Below, in pieces: positions 1-7,738 of a stretch of 19,701 nt of DNA. The position numbers and the translations under genes are program-made. Where the stretch lies: positions 1-19,701 of the forward strand of contig CAKTTC010000020.1 of NCBI GenBank assembly GCA_934613645.1, read 5' to 3'. The notes under the pieces are model-generated. The model was not told the DNA's origin, ran no database searches, and saw nothing but the letters and a program-made list of their open reading frames with translations. Positions within the stretch are counted from its first letter, which is position 1; every line of letters starts with the position of its first letter. Source of the stretch: an uncultured Opitutales bacterium. GTDB lineage: Bacteria; Verrucomicrobiota; Verrucomicrobiia; Opitutales; Intestinicryptomonadaceae.

Positions 1-294
1 AACTTTTTTGAAAAAATTTTCACACCTCCCCCCAAATCCCCTATTCCACTGACCCCTAACGCAAATATTTTTCGGGAAATTTTTCCAATCCCCATAAAAT
101 CCATCAAAAAAATCGAAAAAACTTTCAAAAATTTCATCTCAAAACGGAAAAATTTTGTGGATTTTTCTTTCGAAAATTCGCATAAAAACATTTATTATCA
201 TTTTAAATCAAATAACACCAAGAATTCCAAAATCTGCACAACTAAAGCAAAGTTTTTATTGAAATACGGACGCGAAAAGACGATAGTAGCCCCA
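1..294. other. AT-rich non-coding stretch upstream of comF
   Basis: This stretch is dominated by A and T runs and has no convincing reading frame on either strand. An in-frame GTG at 157 could extend comF upstream, but the added 46 residues are low-complexity, rich in Asn, Lys and Phe, and resemble no part of the ComF family. The comF promoter probably lies here. I could not pick a clear -35/-10 pair among the AT-rich runs. Confidence 0.5.
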
Positions 295-1041
295 ATGAAG
301 CCGAGCATACGACAGAAACTGAGAGCCATTGCGGACTTTTTCTTCCCGAGAATTTGCATCGGGTGCGGAGCAGTGAACACAAAAGGACGGTTCAACTTTA
401 TCTGCCCGCAATGCTCGACGGACATTTTCTACTGTAGAGGCGGCAGATGCCTCATTTGCGGCGAACTCTTGGGCGCATCGGATATGCCCAATATGCGTGG
501 CTGCCACAAATGCAACGATATGCGCATTGCCTACAAGGAAGCCCTCTGCCCCGTAGTTTTTGGCGGCAAAGTAAAAGACCTAATCCACGCGCTTAAATAC
601 GCCAAAGCCCTCCATGTAGCAGGCGACTTGGCAAAAATCGCCCTGCTCCACCCCGAGACCAAAGCCTTTCTGCGCGACGCCTACATTGTGCCCGTGCCCC
701 TCCATTGGCGCAGAAGATTTTCGCGCGGATACAATCAGGCGGAGGAAGTTGCGAAAGCACTAATCAAGACCGCGCCCGAACTCAACGCAAAGATTACCCA
801 CCCACTGAAGAGGGCAAGACCCACCTCCACGCAAACACGACTTTCAAGGGAAGAGCGCGCCGAAAACATAAAGGGCGCGTTTGAGCCGACCCGCGAAGCT
901 GCTGAGCTTGACAAGTCCAAACGCATTGTAATTTTCGACGACGTTATGACGACCGCCGCCACAATCAACGAATGCGCGCGCATTCTAAAACGCGCGGGAT
1001 TTAAAGACATCTACGCGTTCGCCATAGCAAAGAAGATATAA
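295..1041 (+). CDS. comF: ComF family phosphoribosyltransferase-like protein
   Basis: A 248-residue protein of the ComF/GntX family, whose members act in DNA uptake or related DNA metabolism. The N-terminal zinc-binding part has CxxC pairs at C21/C24, C37/C40, C52/C55 and C70/C73. A type I phosphoribosyltransferase fold follows, with the family signature RGYNQ (about 144-148) and the PRPP loop DDVMTTAAT (215-223). Family members usually have Gly where this loop has its first Ala, a small deviation. The ATG at 295 was chosen because the protein then begins, as family members do, just before the first zinc finger. No good Shine-Dalgarno precedes it. It stands alone, with a parS cluster directly downstream. 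The family call is firm; the exact cellular role is not established for this lineage. Confidence 0.9.
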   Translation: MKPSIRQKLRAIADFFFPRICIGCGAVNTKGRFNFICPQCSTDIFYCRGGRCLICGELLGASDMPNMRGCHKCNDMRIAYKEALCPVVFGGKVKDLIHALKYAKALHVAGDLAKIALLHPETKAFLRDAYIVPVPLHWRRRFSRGYNQAEEVAKALIKTAPELNAKITHPLKRARPTSTQTRLSREERAENIKGAFEPTREAAELDKSKRIVIFDDVMTTAATINECARILKRAGFKDIYAFAIAKKI

Positions 1042-1096
1042 TCCCCCTTGCCCCGCCCTCACTCCTACCCCGCCAACGCGAACGTCTCCTCCTAAA

Positions 1097-1112
1097 TGTT
1101 CCACGTGGAACA
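1097..1112. other. parS: parS site 1 (ParB-binding centromere site)
   Basis: The 16-bp perfect palindrome TGTTCCACGTGGAACA matches the widely conserved bacterial parS consensus (TGTTNCACGTGNAACA type; the C/G arm variant is used in Pseudomonas). ParB loads here as a CTP-dependent clamp and spreads, and ParA then segregates the origin region. The palindrome extends one base pair each side (A at 1096, T at 1113). It is the first of three sites in this gap. Confidence 0.92.
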
Positions 1113-1156
1113 TTACCCCTTAATACAAAAATCACCTCCTCCCCCGAAAATCGACG

Positions 1157-1172
1157 TGTTCCACGTGGAATA
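1157..1172. other. parS: parS site 2, one mismatch
   Basis: TGTTCCACGTGGAATA matches site 1 at 15 of 16 positions, with C to T near the right end. The CACGTG core and the left arm are intact. It starts exactly 60 bp after site 1 and 60 bp before site 3. ParB should still bind, perhaps more weakly. Confidence 0.85.
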
Positions 1173-1216
1173 TTCACTCTTTAATATAGAGAATATCGCA
1201 AACTCGGGAACTGTGT

Positions 1217-1232
1217 TGTTCCACGTGGAACA
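1217..1232. other. parS: parS site 3
   Basis: A second perfect copy of TGTTCCACGTGGAACA, 60 bp after site 2. Together the three sites span 136 bp between comF and the beta-helix gene. Confidence 0.92.
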
Positions 1233-1398
1233 ATAACGCGAAAAAAATCCGAAAAATCGCCTCCGCCACCTAAAACGCAAAATTTTGCCGTTTTTCGGCG
1301 TTTTGCCCTCTTTTGCAATGAATTCCATTCGCCATATCAAGAAAACGTCGTTTTGGGGCATTTTTGAAGCCCGATTTTTTGAGCCGCCAACAAAAAAC

Positions 1399-1427
1399 TT
1401 GACCACTCTGCCCCGCCCTTTTAGATT
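1399..1427 (+). promoter_or_regulatory. Candidate sigma70 promoter of the beta-helix gene
   Basis: TTGACC (1399-1404) lies 17 bp from TAGATT (1422-1427), matching the consensus hexamers at 5/6 and 4/6. This would start transcription near 1434 and give a leader of about 44 nt containing the strong AGGAGG at 1469-1474. No mapping data support it. Confidence 0.45.
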
Positions 1428-1477
1428 TTCGTCCGCTATTTGGCATTCGGACAAACCCAAAACAAAACAGGAGGAAT

Positions 1478-3400
1478 ATGAAACGATTTATCGCAACAGT
1501 CGCACTCGGCATTTTTTTGATGTCGGCACTCAACGCCGCAGACCTGCAAAAACTCTTCGACGCCGCGTCGTCTTCGCCCGACAAAACCCTTACGCTCACG
1601 GGACTTCATACCCTCGCCGCGCCCGTAAAGCTTACGCAAAAACACAGCGGGCTTTCCGTTGTCGGCGACGGCACTGCCGTTATTTCGGGAGAGACGAAAA
1701 TACGGAACTGGCAAAAGGACGGCGCGCTTTGGAAGGCAAAAGTAGACGCGCCCTTCGTGGAATACCTCATCGTCAACGGCAGGCGCGCCAAAATTGCGAC
1801 ATCGCGCGAAATAACCGTTGAAAAACTTCCGCCCAAAAAGGACAACGAAATTCTGCGCCTGAACACCGCCGATGTTCCCGTCTACACAGATGTGGAACTC
1901 CCCGACGCCTTCATGGAGTTCGTGGCATTTTGGGAATTCAAACGCTATTATATCAGCTCAATAAAACATAACGCAGACGGCACATCGGACATTCGACTCA
2001 AAAACGGAAACCTGCGGCTTGCCTATCAAAACCCCGAGTGGGTTCATTTTAGGTTCGCGAACTCCAAAAGCTTTCTATCCGCAGGGCAATTCTACTTTGA
2101 CAAGACACAGAAAACGCTTTACTACCACCCGCGAGGGGGCGAAATGCCCGAAAATTCGTCGGCAAGCATTGCCGTTCTCGACAGGCTAATCGAAATCGAC
2201 GGCGCGGCAAATATAACATTCGAAAATGTAAAATTCGCCAACTGTGCGGCATACACCAGCTATGCGCACACATGCGGTCAGGCGTCATGCGCGCTTCCGG
2301 CTGCAATCGAAATTTCAAACGCGTCGGACATATCCGTTCTCGGTTGCACGTTCGAAAAAACAAACGGCTACGCCATTGCAATAGAACACACGTTCAAGGG
2401 AGGGAAAATACAAAACTGCATTTTCAGCGATATCGGCGGCGGCGCGGTTCGCTTGGGCGAATGTGGGCGCGGCGACAGTCGCACATACGAAAAGCTCGTC
2501 CGCGGAGTGGAAGTAAGAAACAATATAATATACAAATACGGGCGCGAATTTCTCTCGGCAGTGGGCGTTTTGATTCTCGACTGCGCCGACAATATTGTGG
2601 CCGACAACACAATTTCCGACGGTTATTACAGCGGAATTTCGTGCGGCTGGAGCTGGAACCCCGTCGAAATTTCATACGCGAAAAACAACAAAATCCTCCG
2701 CAACAAAATAACTAAAATAGGGCAGGGCAAACTGAGCGATTTGGCGGGAATATATTTGCTCGGCATGCAGGAGGGAACGCTCGTAGAGGGCAACAGAGTT
2801 GAAGACGTTTCAAGCCGCAGCTACGGCGGCAACGGCATTTACTGCGACGAATCCTCGAGCCGCTACACAGTAAAGAACAACACGATAATCGGCGCGCAGT
2901 CGGGCATGAGCCTTAACATAGTGCGGGCAGTCCGCGTCGCAAACAACGTAATAGCCGCCGCAAAACGCCCGATAACCCTCTACTGGACAAACAAGGGCGG
3001 CTACAGGCAAGACCTCCACAGAGACGCCGTCATAGAACGCAACATCTTCGACTGGACCGACGGATTCCTCAGAATAGCAATCGCATGGAACAAAGACCTG
3101 CCGATAAAAAAATTCGACGACAACATATACTTCGAGCACAACCAACCCAAAGACTCGCTTTTCGACTGGGCCTTCGGATTCGGGAAGGGCACTGCGAAAT
3201 TCGAAAAAGGCGGATTCGCACAATGGCAAAAGGCGACGGGCTTCGACCTGCATTCTTTCAACGCCGACCCTCAGATTGAAGACGGCGAGCCGCAAAATAT
3301 CGAGCTTTGCGAAAAAATCGGCTTCGAGTTTTTCTCCACAAAGTCGGCGGGAGTCAAAGGCGCAATGCGCGAAAAGCTTGCAAAGTTCGGGCTTAAATAG
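1478..3400 (+). CDS. Secreted right-handed parallel beta-helix protein, probable glycan-active enzyme
   Basis: A 640-residue protein with a typical signal peptide (MKRF, hydrophobic core, cleavage probably after the Ala at 20, motif ALNA). Residues 30-230 contain beta-rich segments, including a segment FYFDKTQKTLYYHPRGG that recurs in GH141-like and related polysaccharide-active beta-helix proteins. From about 235 to 500 the chain shows repeating N-rich turns (for example NITFENVKF, VEVRNNIIY, VEGNRVEDV, VKNNTIIG, VIERNIFDW), the mark of a right-handed parallel beta-helix. The fold is well supported. Substrate and catalytic residues cannot be assigned, so lyase, hydrolase and non-enzymatic roles remain open. 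The ATG follows a strong AGGAGG by three bases. It is a single gene between a parS array and mnmG, which suggests insertion into a core locus. Confidence 0.85.
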   Translation: MKRFIATVALGIFLMSALNAADLQKLFDAASSSPDKTLTLTGLHTLAAPVKLTQKHSGLSVVGDGTAVISGETKIRNWQKDGALWKAKVDAPFVEYLIVNGRRAKIATSREITVEKLPPKKDNEILRLNTADVPVYTDVELPDAFMEFVAFWEFKRYYISSIKHNADGTSDIRLKNGNLRLAYQNPEWVHFRFANSKSFLSAGQFYFDKTQKTLYYHPRGGEMPENSSASIAVLDRLIEIDGAANITFENVKFANCAAYTSYAHTCGQASCALPAAIEISNASDISVLGCTFEKTNGYAIAIEHTFKGGKIQNCIFSDIGGGAVRLGECGRGDSRTYEKLVRGVEVRNNIIYKYGREFLSAVGVLILDCADNIVADNTISDGYYSGISCGWSWNPVEISYAKNNKILRNKITKIGQGKLSDLAGIYLLGMQEGTLVEGNRVEDVSSRSYGGNGIYCDESSSRYTVKNNTIIGAQSGMSLNIVRAVRVANNVIAAAKRPITLYWTNKGGYRQDLHRDAVIERNIFDWTDGFLRIAIAWNKDLPIKKFDDNIYFEHNQPKDSLFDWAFGFGKGTAKFEKGGFAQWQKATGFDLHSFNADPQIEDGEPQNIELCEKIGFEFFSTKSAGVKGAMREKLAKFGLK

Positions 3401-3417
3401 TCAACTGCTGCGCATAC

Positions 3418-3449
3418 AAAAAAGGCCGCCCAATAGGCGGTCTTTTTTT
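3418..3449. terminator. Bidirectional intrinsic terminator between convergent genes
   Basis: A 7-bp stem (GGCCGCC with GGCGGTC, one G-U pair, loop CAATA, 3424-3442) is flanked by six A on the left and seven T on the right. It can therefore stop transcripts of the beta-helix gene on the plus strand and of mnmG on the minus strand. Confidence 0.85.
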
Positions 3450-3467
3450 GCGTCCGCGCACAAAAAG

Positions 3468-5468
3468 CTACTCCGACTGCATAAAAGCCTTCAGGTGGAC
3501 AATCAGCACGCTTATGTCGGCGGGCGAAACCCCGGAAATGCGCGACGCCTGCCCGACCGTCATCGGCGCGAACGCCTTCAGCTTCTGCGAAGCCTCTATT
3601 CTCAGTCCCTTCACGCCCGAGTAGTCGAACCCCCCGGGGATTGAAATGTTCTCATACGCGCGCGCTTTTTGAATCTGCTTCAAATCGCGGTCGAGATACC
3701 CCTTGTAGACGACGCGATAGAGAACCTCGTCGCGAACGTCGTCGGGCAGGGAAAGGAATTCGATGGGCAGGGCGCGAACCGCCCGAATGCCGTCGCGGCG
3801 CAGCGCAAGCGACTCTCCAGAAGCCTCGAAACGCTCCGCATATTCGTTTATTACGTCTATCTTCCGCTCCACGGCGTTCCTGCGCTCCCGCCCGAGCAGC
3901 CCAAGCGAGCACGCGGCGTCAAACAGGCGCACTTCCGCGCTCGAGTGGTTGAGCAGCAGCCTGTATTCGGCGCGGCTTGTAAACATTCTATACGGCTCTT
4001 TCGTGCCCTTGGTAACAAGGTCGTCAATCAAAACGCCGATGTAGCTTTCGTGGCGTTTGAGAATTATCGGAGCTTTGCCCAAAACCTTCGCGGCGGCGTT
4101 CGCCCCCGCAATCAAGCCCTGACCCGCCGCCTCCTCGTAGCCGCTCGTGCCGTTAATCTGCCCCGCACAGAAAAGCCCGTCGATTATCTTTGATTCAAGC
4201 GAAGCCCTCAGCTGCGTGGGCGGGGCGAAGTCGTATTCTACGGCGTAGGCGGGGCGGACAACCTCCGCGTGCTCAAGCCCCGCCACCGAACGAATTATTT
4301 CAAGCTGGACATCGAACGGCATGGAAGTCGAAAGGCCGTTGATATACCATTCGTCGGTGTTGCGTCCCTCGGGCTCGAGGAAGAGCCTGTGCGTTTCGTG
4401 GGAGGCAAACCGAACCATTTTGTCTTCTATGCTCGGGCAGTAGCGCGGACCTATTCCCTTTATCTCGCCGCCATACATTGCCGAACGAGAGAGGTTTTTG
4501 AGGACAATCTCCTTTGTCTTCTCTCCCGTGGCGGTCTCGTAGCAGCACATTTGGTTGCGCCCGAACCCCTCGAAAGAGCCGAAAGCAAGCGATTGTTCCA
4601 CGTGGAACATTTTCTCCAAGTTTGCGCGGCGCGCGTCCAAAACCTTGCGCCTGCGCGTTTCCGATTCGGGCAGGTCGGGATAAAGCCCTACAAGCTCTTC
4701 GTCCGAAAAAACGGGCGCGGCGGGGGATTCGGAGCGGGGCAGGGGCAGGGGCATGGGGCCGTCAAAGCGCGTATCGTAGAAGCCGAAAAGGCGCGGAACT
4801 TTGTCGCCGTATTGAATTTGGCACTTGGAGAAGTCTATTGAAGAGCCCAAAATGCGCGCGGGCGTTCCCGTTTTCAGCCGCTCCAGCTTGATTCCGTTTT
4901 TTGCCAGACTGTCCGAAAGCCTGTTTGAGGCAAAATCGCCCATTCTGCCGCCGACGGTTTTAGAGCTTCCAACGTGCATAAGCCCCTTCAGGAACGTTCC
5001 GGTCGTCAAAACAACCGTCTTTGCCTTGAAGCCTACGCCCAAGTTGGTGGAAACGCCCGCAACTTTTCCGCCCTCCGCAAGAAGTTCAACCACTTCCGCC
5101 TGAAAAAGAGTCAAATTTTGCGTTTTCTCCAAAACCGACTTCATTCGGAATTGATACGCCTTTTTGTCGCACTGCGCGCGGGGCGACTGCACCGCAGGGC
5201 CTTTCGACATATTCAGCACCCTGAACTGGATTCCCGTTGCGTCGGCATTCACGCCCATTTCGCCGCCGAGAGCGTCTATTTCGCGGACAATGTGCCCCTT
5301 TGCCAGCCCGCCTATTGCGGGGTTGCAGCTCATCTGGGTAATGGTGTCAACATTTCCCGTAAGCAGAAGAACCTGCGCGCCCATTCTCGCCGCGGCAAGG
5401 GCGGCCTCGCAACCGGCGTGTCCCGCGCCGCAAACAACAACATCGTAAACTTTCTCCAATTCGAGCAT
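3468..5468 (-). CDS. mnmG: tRNA uridine-5-carboxymethylaminomethyl modification enzyme MnmG (GidA)
   Basis: MnmG works with the GTPase MnmE to put carboxymethylaminomethyl groups on the wobble uridine of certain tRNAs, using FAD and a folate one-carbon donor. The 666-residue protein has the FAD motif GAGHAG (14-19), the conserved C48 in SCNPAIGG, and C309 in a CCYET segment equivalent to E. coli C277. It also has GPRYCPSIEDK, GQINGTSGYEEAAGQG and GTKEPYRMFTSRAEYRL. Between the two cysteines it is about 31 residues longer than E. coli MnmG; this extra segment carries a parS site. The ATG at 5468 gives the family's normal N-terminus. A start at 5537 would add 23 unconserved residues. Neither start has a clear Shine-Dalgarno. 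It is divergent from atpB, and the usual partner rsmG is not adjacent. Confidence 0.97.
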   Translation of the reverse strand: MLELEKVYDVVVCGAGHAGCEAALAAARMGAQVLLLTGNVDTITQMSCNPAIGGLAKGHIVREIDALGGEMGVNADATGIQFRVLNMSKGPAVQSPRAQCDKKAYQFRMKSVLEKTQNLTLFQAEVVELLAEGGKVAGVSTNLGVGFKAKTVVLTTGTFLKGLMHVGSSKTVGGRMGDFASNRLSDSLAKNGIKLERLKTGTPARILGSSIDFSKCQIQYGDKVPRLFGFYDTRFDGPMPLPLPRSESPAAPVFSDEELVGLYPDLPESETRRRKVLDARRANLEKMFHVEQSLAFGSFEGFGRNQMCCYETATGEKTKEIVLKNLSRSAMYGGEIKGIGPRYCPSIEDKMVRFASHETHRLFLEPEGRNTDEWYINGLSTSMPFDVQLEIIRSVAGLEHAEVVRPAYAVEYDFAPPTQLRASLESKIIDGLFCAGQINGTSGYEEAAGQGLIAGANAAAKVLGKAPIILKRHESYIGVLIDDLVTKGTKEPYRMFTSRAEYRLLLNHSSAEVRLFDAACSLGLLGRERRNAVERKIDVINEYAERFEASGESLALRRDGIRAVRALPIEFLSLPDDVRDEVLYRVVYKGYLDRDLKQIQKARAYENISIPGGFDYSGVKGLRIEASQKLKAFAPMTVGQASRISGVSPADISVLIVHLKAFMQSE
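4594..4609. other. parS: parS site 4, inside mnmG
   Basis: A perfect TGTTCCACGTGGAACA within the mnmG coding sequence. Read on the minus strand it supplies most of the codons for MFHVEQ (residues 287-292), inside the segment that is extra relative to E. coli MnmG. It is 3377 bp from parS site 3. Confidence 0.9.
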
Positions 5469-5598
5469 TTGCAAGATGATTGACTTTTTGCGCCCGCGTT
5501 CAAGAAAAAACGTGCCTACAGCTTTCCCCCAAAACACAAAAAAAACGCCGCAAATTCAAAAAACTACATTTTTGGACATTTTTTAAGCCGATAAACCC

Positions 5599-5626
5599 TT
5601 GACAACCGCTCCAAATTTGGGACACT
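5599..5626 (+). promoter_or_regulatory. Candidate promoter of the atp operon
   Basis: A perfect TTGACA (5599-5604) is followed after 16 bp by GACACT (5621-5626), which matches the -10 consensus at only 3/6. Transcription would begin near 5633, leaving a short leader before the atpB ATG at 5649. The -35 is convincing and the -10 is weak. Confidence 0.4.
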
Positions 5627-5648
5627 TTGCTGCGAATTTAGAAGCGAA

Positions 5649-6524
5649 ATGGGGATTGTAGACATTTTAAAGAAGCTTTCGTTCTCGGCCGCGTGCCTCG
5701 CCGCAACGGCGGTTCCGCTTGAGGCGTCGGAACGCAAAGCCGAATACCTTTTCGAATTGTGCGGGTTTCCCGTAACAAATTCAATGCTCACGGCTTGGAT
5801 TTTCACGGCGGTGATAATAGTCCTTTTCAGACTTCTGATACGCGGCGGCGCAAAGGCAGTTCCCGACAAGGGGCAGATGGTCATTGAAACGGCAATCGAC
5901 GCACTTAAAAACACGCTTGAGCCAATCATGGGCGCGCGCGCATTCAAGGGGGCGTTTCCGCTGCTGCTGGGAATCTTCTTTTATATACTTATAATGAATT
6001 GGAGCGGACTTCTCCCCGGAGTCGGCTCAGTGGGCGAAGTCAAAACACTCGGAGAGCAGTCGCACTTCGTCCCCTTCCTGCGCCCCGCAAATACCGACTT
6101 GAACACGACTCTTGCGCTCGCGATAATCTCGTTCTGCGCTTGGATATACTTCGTGTTTAAATACGCGGGCACGAAAGCGTTTTTGCAGGACACATTCGGC
6201 AACAAGGCAAACCGCGCGGAAGTTGCGCTGCCGATTTATCTTGCGTTGTTTTTCGTGTTTTTCGCGGTCGGGTGCATAGACATAGTTTCAATAATTATGC
6301 GCCTGCTTTCGCTTTCGTTCCGACTTTTCGGAAACAACTTCGGCGGAGAGGTTCTGCTTGAACACATGCACGAGCTCGCGCAGAAATTGCCGCGCATATT
6401 CTCGTGGGTAATTCCGCTGCCGTTCTACCTTTTGGAAATGCTCATAGGTCTGATTCAGGCGTTCTTGTTCACGCTGCTTACGGCGGTTTACATAGGGCTT
6501 CTGACAAACCACGAAGAGGAGTGA
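5649..6524 (+). CDS. atpB: F1Fo ATP synthase subunit a
   Basis: Subunit a is the membrane stator that forms the ion half-channels against the c-ring. The 291-residue protein has the essential Arg225 in SLSFRLFGNNFGGE (E. coli aR210) and Q270 in LIGLIQAFLFTLLTAVYIG (E. coli Q252). The segment RPANTDLNTTLALAI (about 145-159) matches the conserved region before helix 4. Several hydrophobic helices fit the five- or six-helix topology. The N-terminus looks like a cleavable signal (MGIVDILKKL followed by an Ala-rich stretch to about 27), a feature of subunit a in several phyla. It is the first gene of the operon; no atpI precedes it. The ATG lacks a good Shine-Dalgarno. Confidence 0.96.
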   Translation: MGIVDILKKLSFSAACLAATAVPLEASERKAEYLFELCGFPVTNSMLTAWIFTAVIIVLFRLLIRGGAKAVPDKGQMVIETAIDALKNTLEPIMGARAFKGAFPLLLGIFFYILIMNWSGLLPGVGSVGEVKTLGEQSHFVPFLRPANTDLNTTLALAIISFCAWIYFVFKYAGTKAFLQDTFGNKANRAEVALPIYLALFFVFFAVGCIDIVSIIMRLLSLSFRLFGNNFGGEVLLEHMHELAQKLPRIFSWVIPLPFYLLEMLIGLIQAFLFTLLTAVYIGLLTNHEEE

Positions 6525-6561
6525 TTTTATATAAAAACAATAAACAACTAAGGGAAAAAAT

Positions 6562-6783
6562 ATGATAGATATAATCGCAGATACCGTAACACAACTTAAC
6601 ATAACGGGCTCAATTCAGGGCGCGTTGGGCTGCCTCGGCGCGGCGTTGGGCGTAAGCTTTGTCGGCGCGAAGGCCGTGGAGGCCGTGGGCAGAAACCCCG
6701 GTGCTTCGGGCAAGGTTATGGTTTTGGCCATTTTGGGTATGGCACTTTCCGAAGCTGTCGCCTTCTACGCTTTGTTCCTGTAA
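6562..6783 (+). CDS. atpE: F1Fo ATP synthase subunit c
   Basis: This is the proteolipid of the rotary ring. The 73-residue chain forms a helical hairpin: helix 1 with small-residue packing (GALGCLGAALG), the polar loop VGRNPGA (42-48), and helix 2 with the ion-carrying Glu64 in GMALSEAVAFY. Sodium-type rings have a Gln in helix 1 and Ser-Thr after the Glu. Here the aligned residues are Val and Ala-Val, so proton coupling is inferred. The chain ends FYALFL, several residues sooner after the Glu than most c subunits. A fair Shine-Dalgarno (AGGGAA) precedes the ATG, 37 bp after atpB. Confidence 0.95.
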   Translation: MIDIIADTVTQLNITGSIQGALGCLGAALGVSFVGAKAVEAVGRNPGASGKVMVLAILGMALSEAVAFYALFL

Positions 6784-6796
6784 GAAATAGCCGATT

Positions 6797-7327
6797 ATGC
6801 ACACAATATTGGCGACATCGTCAGACCCGTTGGGATTCCTCACCGAATTCGGCGTGGAATGGCGTTTGCTTGTAAGTCAGGCGCTGTCGTTCGGTATTGT
6901 CGCCGCTGCGCTGTATTACTTTGTTTTCCGCCCCGTGTCGGAGGCGGCGTCGAAGCGTCGCGAGGAAATCCAAAAGGGTCTCGACGACGCCAAAGCGGCG
7001 GCGGAAGCCCTTGCAAATGCGCAGGCCGATGCCGACAAAAAACTTCAGCAGGCAATACAGGAAAGCGCGAAAATACTCAAAGACGCCCGCACCGACGCCA
7101 AAGCCGCACTTGAACGCGCGGTTTCGGAAGCCGAAGCAAAGGCGGCGGAAATACGCCAACGCAACGCCGAACAGCTTGAAAGCGACAAAGCCCTCATGAA
7201 AGAGCAGCTTCGCGGAGAGCTTTCGCAGTTGGTAGTGGAAACCGCGCGCAAGGCGGTCGGCGAAATACTTACCGACGAACAACGCAAACTGCTTGCCGAA
7301 AACGCGGCAAAGAAATTGGAGATATAG
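6797..7327 (+). CDS. atpF: F1Fo ATP synthase subunit b
   Basis: This peripheral stalk subunit has 176 residues. One membrane helix (about 24-44) ends at the usual FRPV turn and is followed by a long, charged, Ala-, Lys- and Glu-rich coiled coil to about residue 150. The C-terminal part (VVETARKAVGEILTDEQR) is the delta-contacting end. It starts 13 bp after atpE and its stop is 3 bp before the atpH start, so translation is likely coupled. Only one b-type gene is present, so the stalk is predicted to be a homodimer. Confidence 0.94.
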   Translation: MHTILATSSDPLGFLTEFGVEWRLLVSQALSFGIVAAALYYFVFRPVSEAASKRREEIQKGLDDAKAAAEALANAQADADKKLQQAIQESAKILKDARTDAKAALERAVSEAEAKAAEIRQRNAEQLESDKALMKEQLRGELSQLVVETARKAVGEILTDEQRKLLAENAAKKLEI

Positions 7328-7330
7328 ACG

Positions 7331-7726
7331 GTGGACATTCTTACGCGCGCAAAAACGCTTGTCGGGCTTTCGCTCGACTCCGACGGACTTGTCGACGCCG
7401 AACGCGTTTCGGCGGTTTGCGAATATGCGCAAACGCAAGTTCCGCCCGCACAGCGCACAAAGCTTTTGAAAACATACCTCGCAAGGCTCAAGCCGATTGT
7501 CGCGGCGCGTAGCGCGGTTGTGGAGTCGTCGGGTGAGCTTTCGCCCGAAACGCTCGCGGAGCTTGTCGGGAAACTCGAAAGGCGCGCGGGGGGAAAACTC
7601 CGCGTGGAAACGAAAATCGACAAATCGCTTCTGGGGGGCGTGCGCGTAAAGTGCGGCGACGACGTTTTCGAACGCTCCGCCTCCGCAGTTCTGCGCGACT
7701 TGCAAACATCGTCCAAAACGCAATAA
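7331..7726 (+). CDS. atpH: F1Fo ATP synthase subunit delta, short form
   Basis: Delta fastens the peripheral stalk to the top of F1. The C-terminal part is typical: KLRVETKIDKSLLGGVRVK, then a GD-V-ERSASAVLRDL ending like E. coli IDKSVMAGV...GSVRGRLERL. The protein has only 131 residues where about 175-180 are usual. The missing part is roughly the first 45-50 residues of the N-terminal helical domain that binds subunit alpha. The GTG at 7331 is supported by GGAG at 7318-7321 and sits 3 bp after atpF. The upstream frame is closed by the atpF junction, so this looks like a true short form, not a wrong start. Confidence 0.88.
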   Translation: MDILTRAKTLVGLSLDSDGLVDAERVSAVCEYAQTQVPPAQRTKLLKTYLARLKPIVAARSAVVESSGELSPETLAELVGKLERRAGGKLRVETKIDKSLLGGVRVKCGDDVFERSASAVLRDLQTSSKTQ

Positions 7727-7738
7727 ACAGGTGTAGAA

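Larger units (their letters stand above)
1042..1477. other. Intergenic region with parS array and beta-helix gene promoter
   Basis: This 436-bp gap has no credible gene. Its first half holds three parS sites at 60-bp steps. Its second half holds a plausible sigma70 promoter and the ribosome binding site of the beta-helix gene. A small AT-flanked hairpin (gccg, five T, cggc, near 1289-1302) is too weak to call a terminator. A cysteine- and tryptophan-containing minus-strand frame across 1113-1460 has no recognisable product. Confidence 0.6.

Noticed and set aside
157..294. GTG-initiated N-terminal extension of comF
   Set aside because: The 46 extra residues are low-complexity and unlike the family; the ATG at 295 gives a normal N-terminus.
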